The position numbers were made by a program, and so were the translations under genes. From contig JAUWSG010000010.1 in NCBI GenBank assembly GCA_030610155.1, positions 1-34,657 of the forward strand: DNA of 34,657 bases, in the 5' to 3' direction. The DNA comes from Gammaproteobacteria bacterium (GTDB lineage Bacteria; Pseudomonadota; Gammaproteobacteria; SG8-11). Of this stretch, positions 33,856 to 34,657 are shown piece after piece. Within the stretch, counting starts at the first letter, position 1. Every line of letters begins with the position of its first letter. The notes beneath the pieces are model-generated. The model was given only the letters and a program-made list of their open reading frames with translations. It was not told where the DNA came from and ran no database searches.

Positions 33856-34657
33856 TTATTCTTCTTCCACTTCTTCTTCTACAACAAACATGCGTTTAAC
33901 GCTACGCATTCCCTGAGGCAGTTTTTTCCCTCTTTGGCCGCGTTCTCCAATAAATTCATTCAACGCATCATCATCAAATTCCTTTTTCCGTTTTTCAGTA
34001 TTAACAATAATACTGCTGCCTTCCGGAATAGAAAGTATGGCGACCAGGTATTCTTCCCGCTTTTCAACACGTGAAGAAGGGATACCAAGAATCTTGTTGC
34101 CCTTGCCTTTCGGTAACACGGGCAAGTCTTTTGTCGGGAACACCAGCATTTGCCCTGTACTCGTCACTGCCGCTATCCAGTCCGTATCGATATCATGCAC
34201 AGGCACCGGTGGCACCACGCCCGCTGACACTTTAGGCACAGATAAAACAGCCTTACCTTTCTTGTTCTTGGTGATCATATCTTCCAATTTAACAAGGAAA
34301 CCATAACCTGCGTCACTTGCCACTAAAAAATATTGATCAGGCGCACCCATCATCACACCGGCAAATGTTGCACCTTCAGGCGGACTAAAGCGCCCTGCCA
34401 ATGGCTCACCATGCCCTCTCGCTGAAGGTAAGGTATGCGCAGAAGTTGAATAAGCCCGGCCTTTGGAATCAAGAAATACAGAAAGCTGATTACTTTTACC
34501 ACGTGCACTGGAAAGACATTCATCACCTGTCTTGTAACCCAAAGTCGTTGGATCAACTTCATGCCCTTTTGCAGAACGTACCAGCCCTTTTTGTGACAAA
34601 ATAATCGTGACAGGCTCTGAACTGATCAACGAGGTTTCATCAATTTCCTGTGCTGCA
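33856..34657 (-). CDS. parC: DNA topoisomerase IV subunit A, C-terminal part
   Basis: The frame is open from the window edge to a stop at 33856, giving about 267 residues that start AAQEIDETSLISSEPVTIILSQKG. This is the C-terminal DNA-wrapping beta-pinwheel of ParC, seen in LVRSAKGHEVDP, GYGFLVKLEDM and STGQMLVFPTKDLP; ParC type is favoured over GyrA because the GyrA-box is absent. ParC with ParE unlinks daughter chromosomes. The N-terminal winged-helix and catalytic tyrosine lie beyond the window. The tail ends in an acidic run (VVEEEVEEE), which is unusual in degree. The stop codon lies about ten bases from palindromic repeat C. Confidence 0.93.
   Translation of the reverse strand, partial: AAQEIDETSLISSEPVTIILSQKGLVRSAKGHEVDPTTLGYKTGDECLSSARGKSNQLSVFLDSKGRAYSTSAHTLPSARGHGEPLAGRFSPPEGATFAGVMMGAPDQYFLVASDAGYGFLVKLEDMITKNKKGKAVLSVPKVSAGVVPPVPVHDIDTDWIAAVTSTGQMLVFPTKDLPVLPKGKGNKILGIPSSRVEKREEYLVAILSIPEGSSIIVNTEKRKKEFDDDALNEFIGERGQRGKKLPQGMRSVKRMFVVEEEVEEE

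Overview
The window reads as an ordinary-to-accessory stretch of a gammaproteobacterial chromosome of moderate, fairly AT-rich composition. The evidence is the gene content: EF-P with both beta-lysylation enzymes (EpmA, EpmB), a FimX-type c-di-GMP receptor, a TusE/DsrC-like protein, YrfG, ParC, HtpX, and the FmdB-aspS...yebC neighbourhood. I see no tRNA, rRNA, CRISPR array, transposase or phage gene. The species cannot be named from this; a marine or sulfur-type gammaproteobacterium is only a guess.

Layout. Positions 1-13654 are one long minus-strand block. In transcription order it is fmdB, aspS, a large M1/M28/PDZ metallopeptidase, a lipase-like hydrolase, a membrane CHASE2-Ser/Thr kinase overlapping its PP2C phosphatase, an FHA protein, yebC, accA and a truncated tilS. 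The kinase/phosphatase/FHA set, the peptidase and the hydrolase lie between aspS and yebC, which are usually adjacent in this class. Positions 13782-15759 hold a YkgJ-type cysteine cluster protein, a TusE/DsrC-like sulfur carrier and the nucleotidase YrfG. Ferrochelatase (hemH) follows and diverges from a copper-delivery pair (SCO, PCuAC), then psd and a tiny DUF3330-like zinc protein.

Positions 19618-24589 are a minus-strand signalling and redox block: an Spx/ArsC-like thiol protein, a MarR-like regulator with a C-terminal Cys/His cluster, a GAF-HD-GYP c-di-GMP phosphodiesterase, and an orphan histidine kinase with a PhnD-like periplasmic sensor. Next is the EF-P module (epmA and efp on minus, epmB divergent). 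It is followed by a 642-residue protein of unknown function directly upstream of fimX, then htpX and the 3' part of parC.

The most distinctive non-coding content is a set of structured intergenic repeats. Three roughly 200-bp nested palindromes (14261, 32404, 33631) and one simpler relative (781) all sit at gene 3' ends. A second family (24715 and 29903) carries short CATCCATG-centred hairpins whose outer arms change in a compensated way between copies. A six-copy 13-bp tandem repeat lies at 19539-19613. The two most interesting protein-level items are the M1-M28-PDZ fusion and the FimX-like protein with its uncharacterised neighbour.
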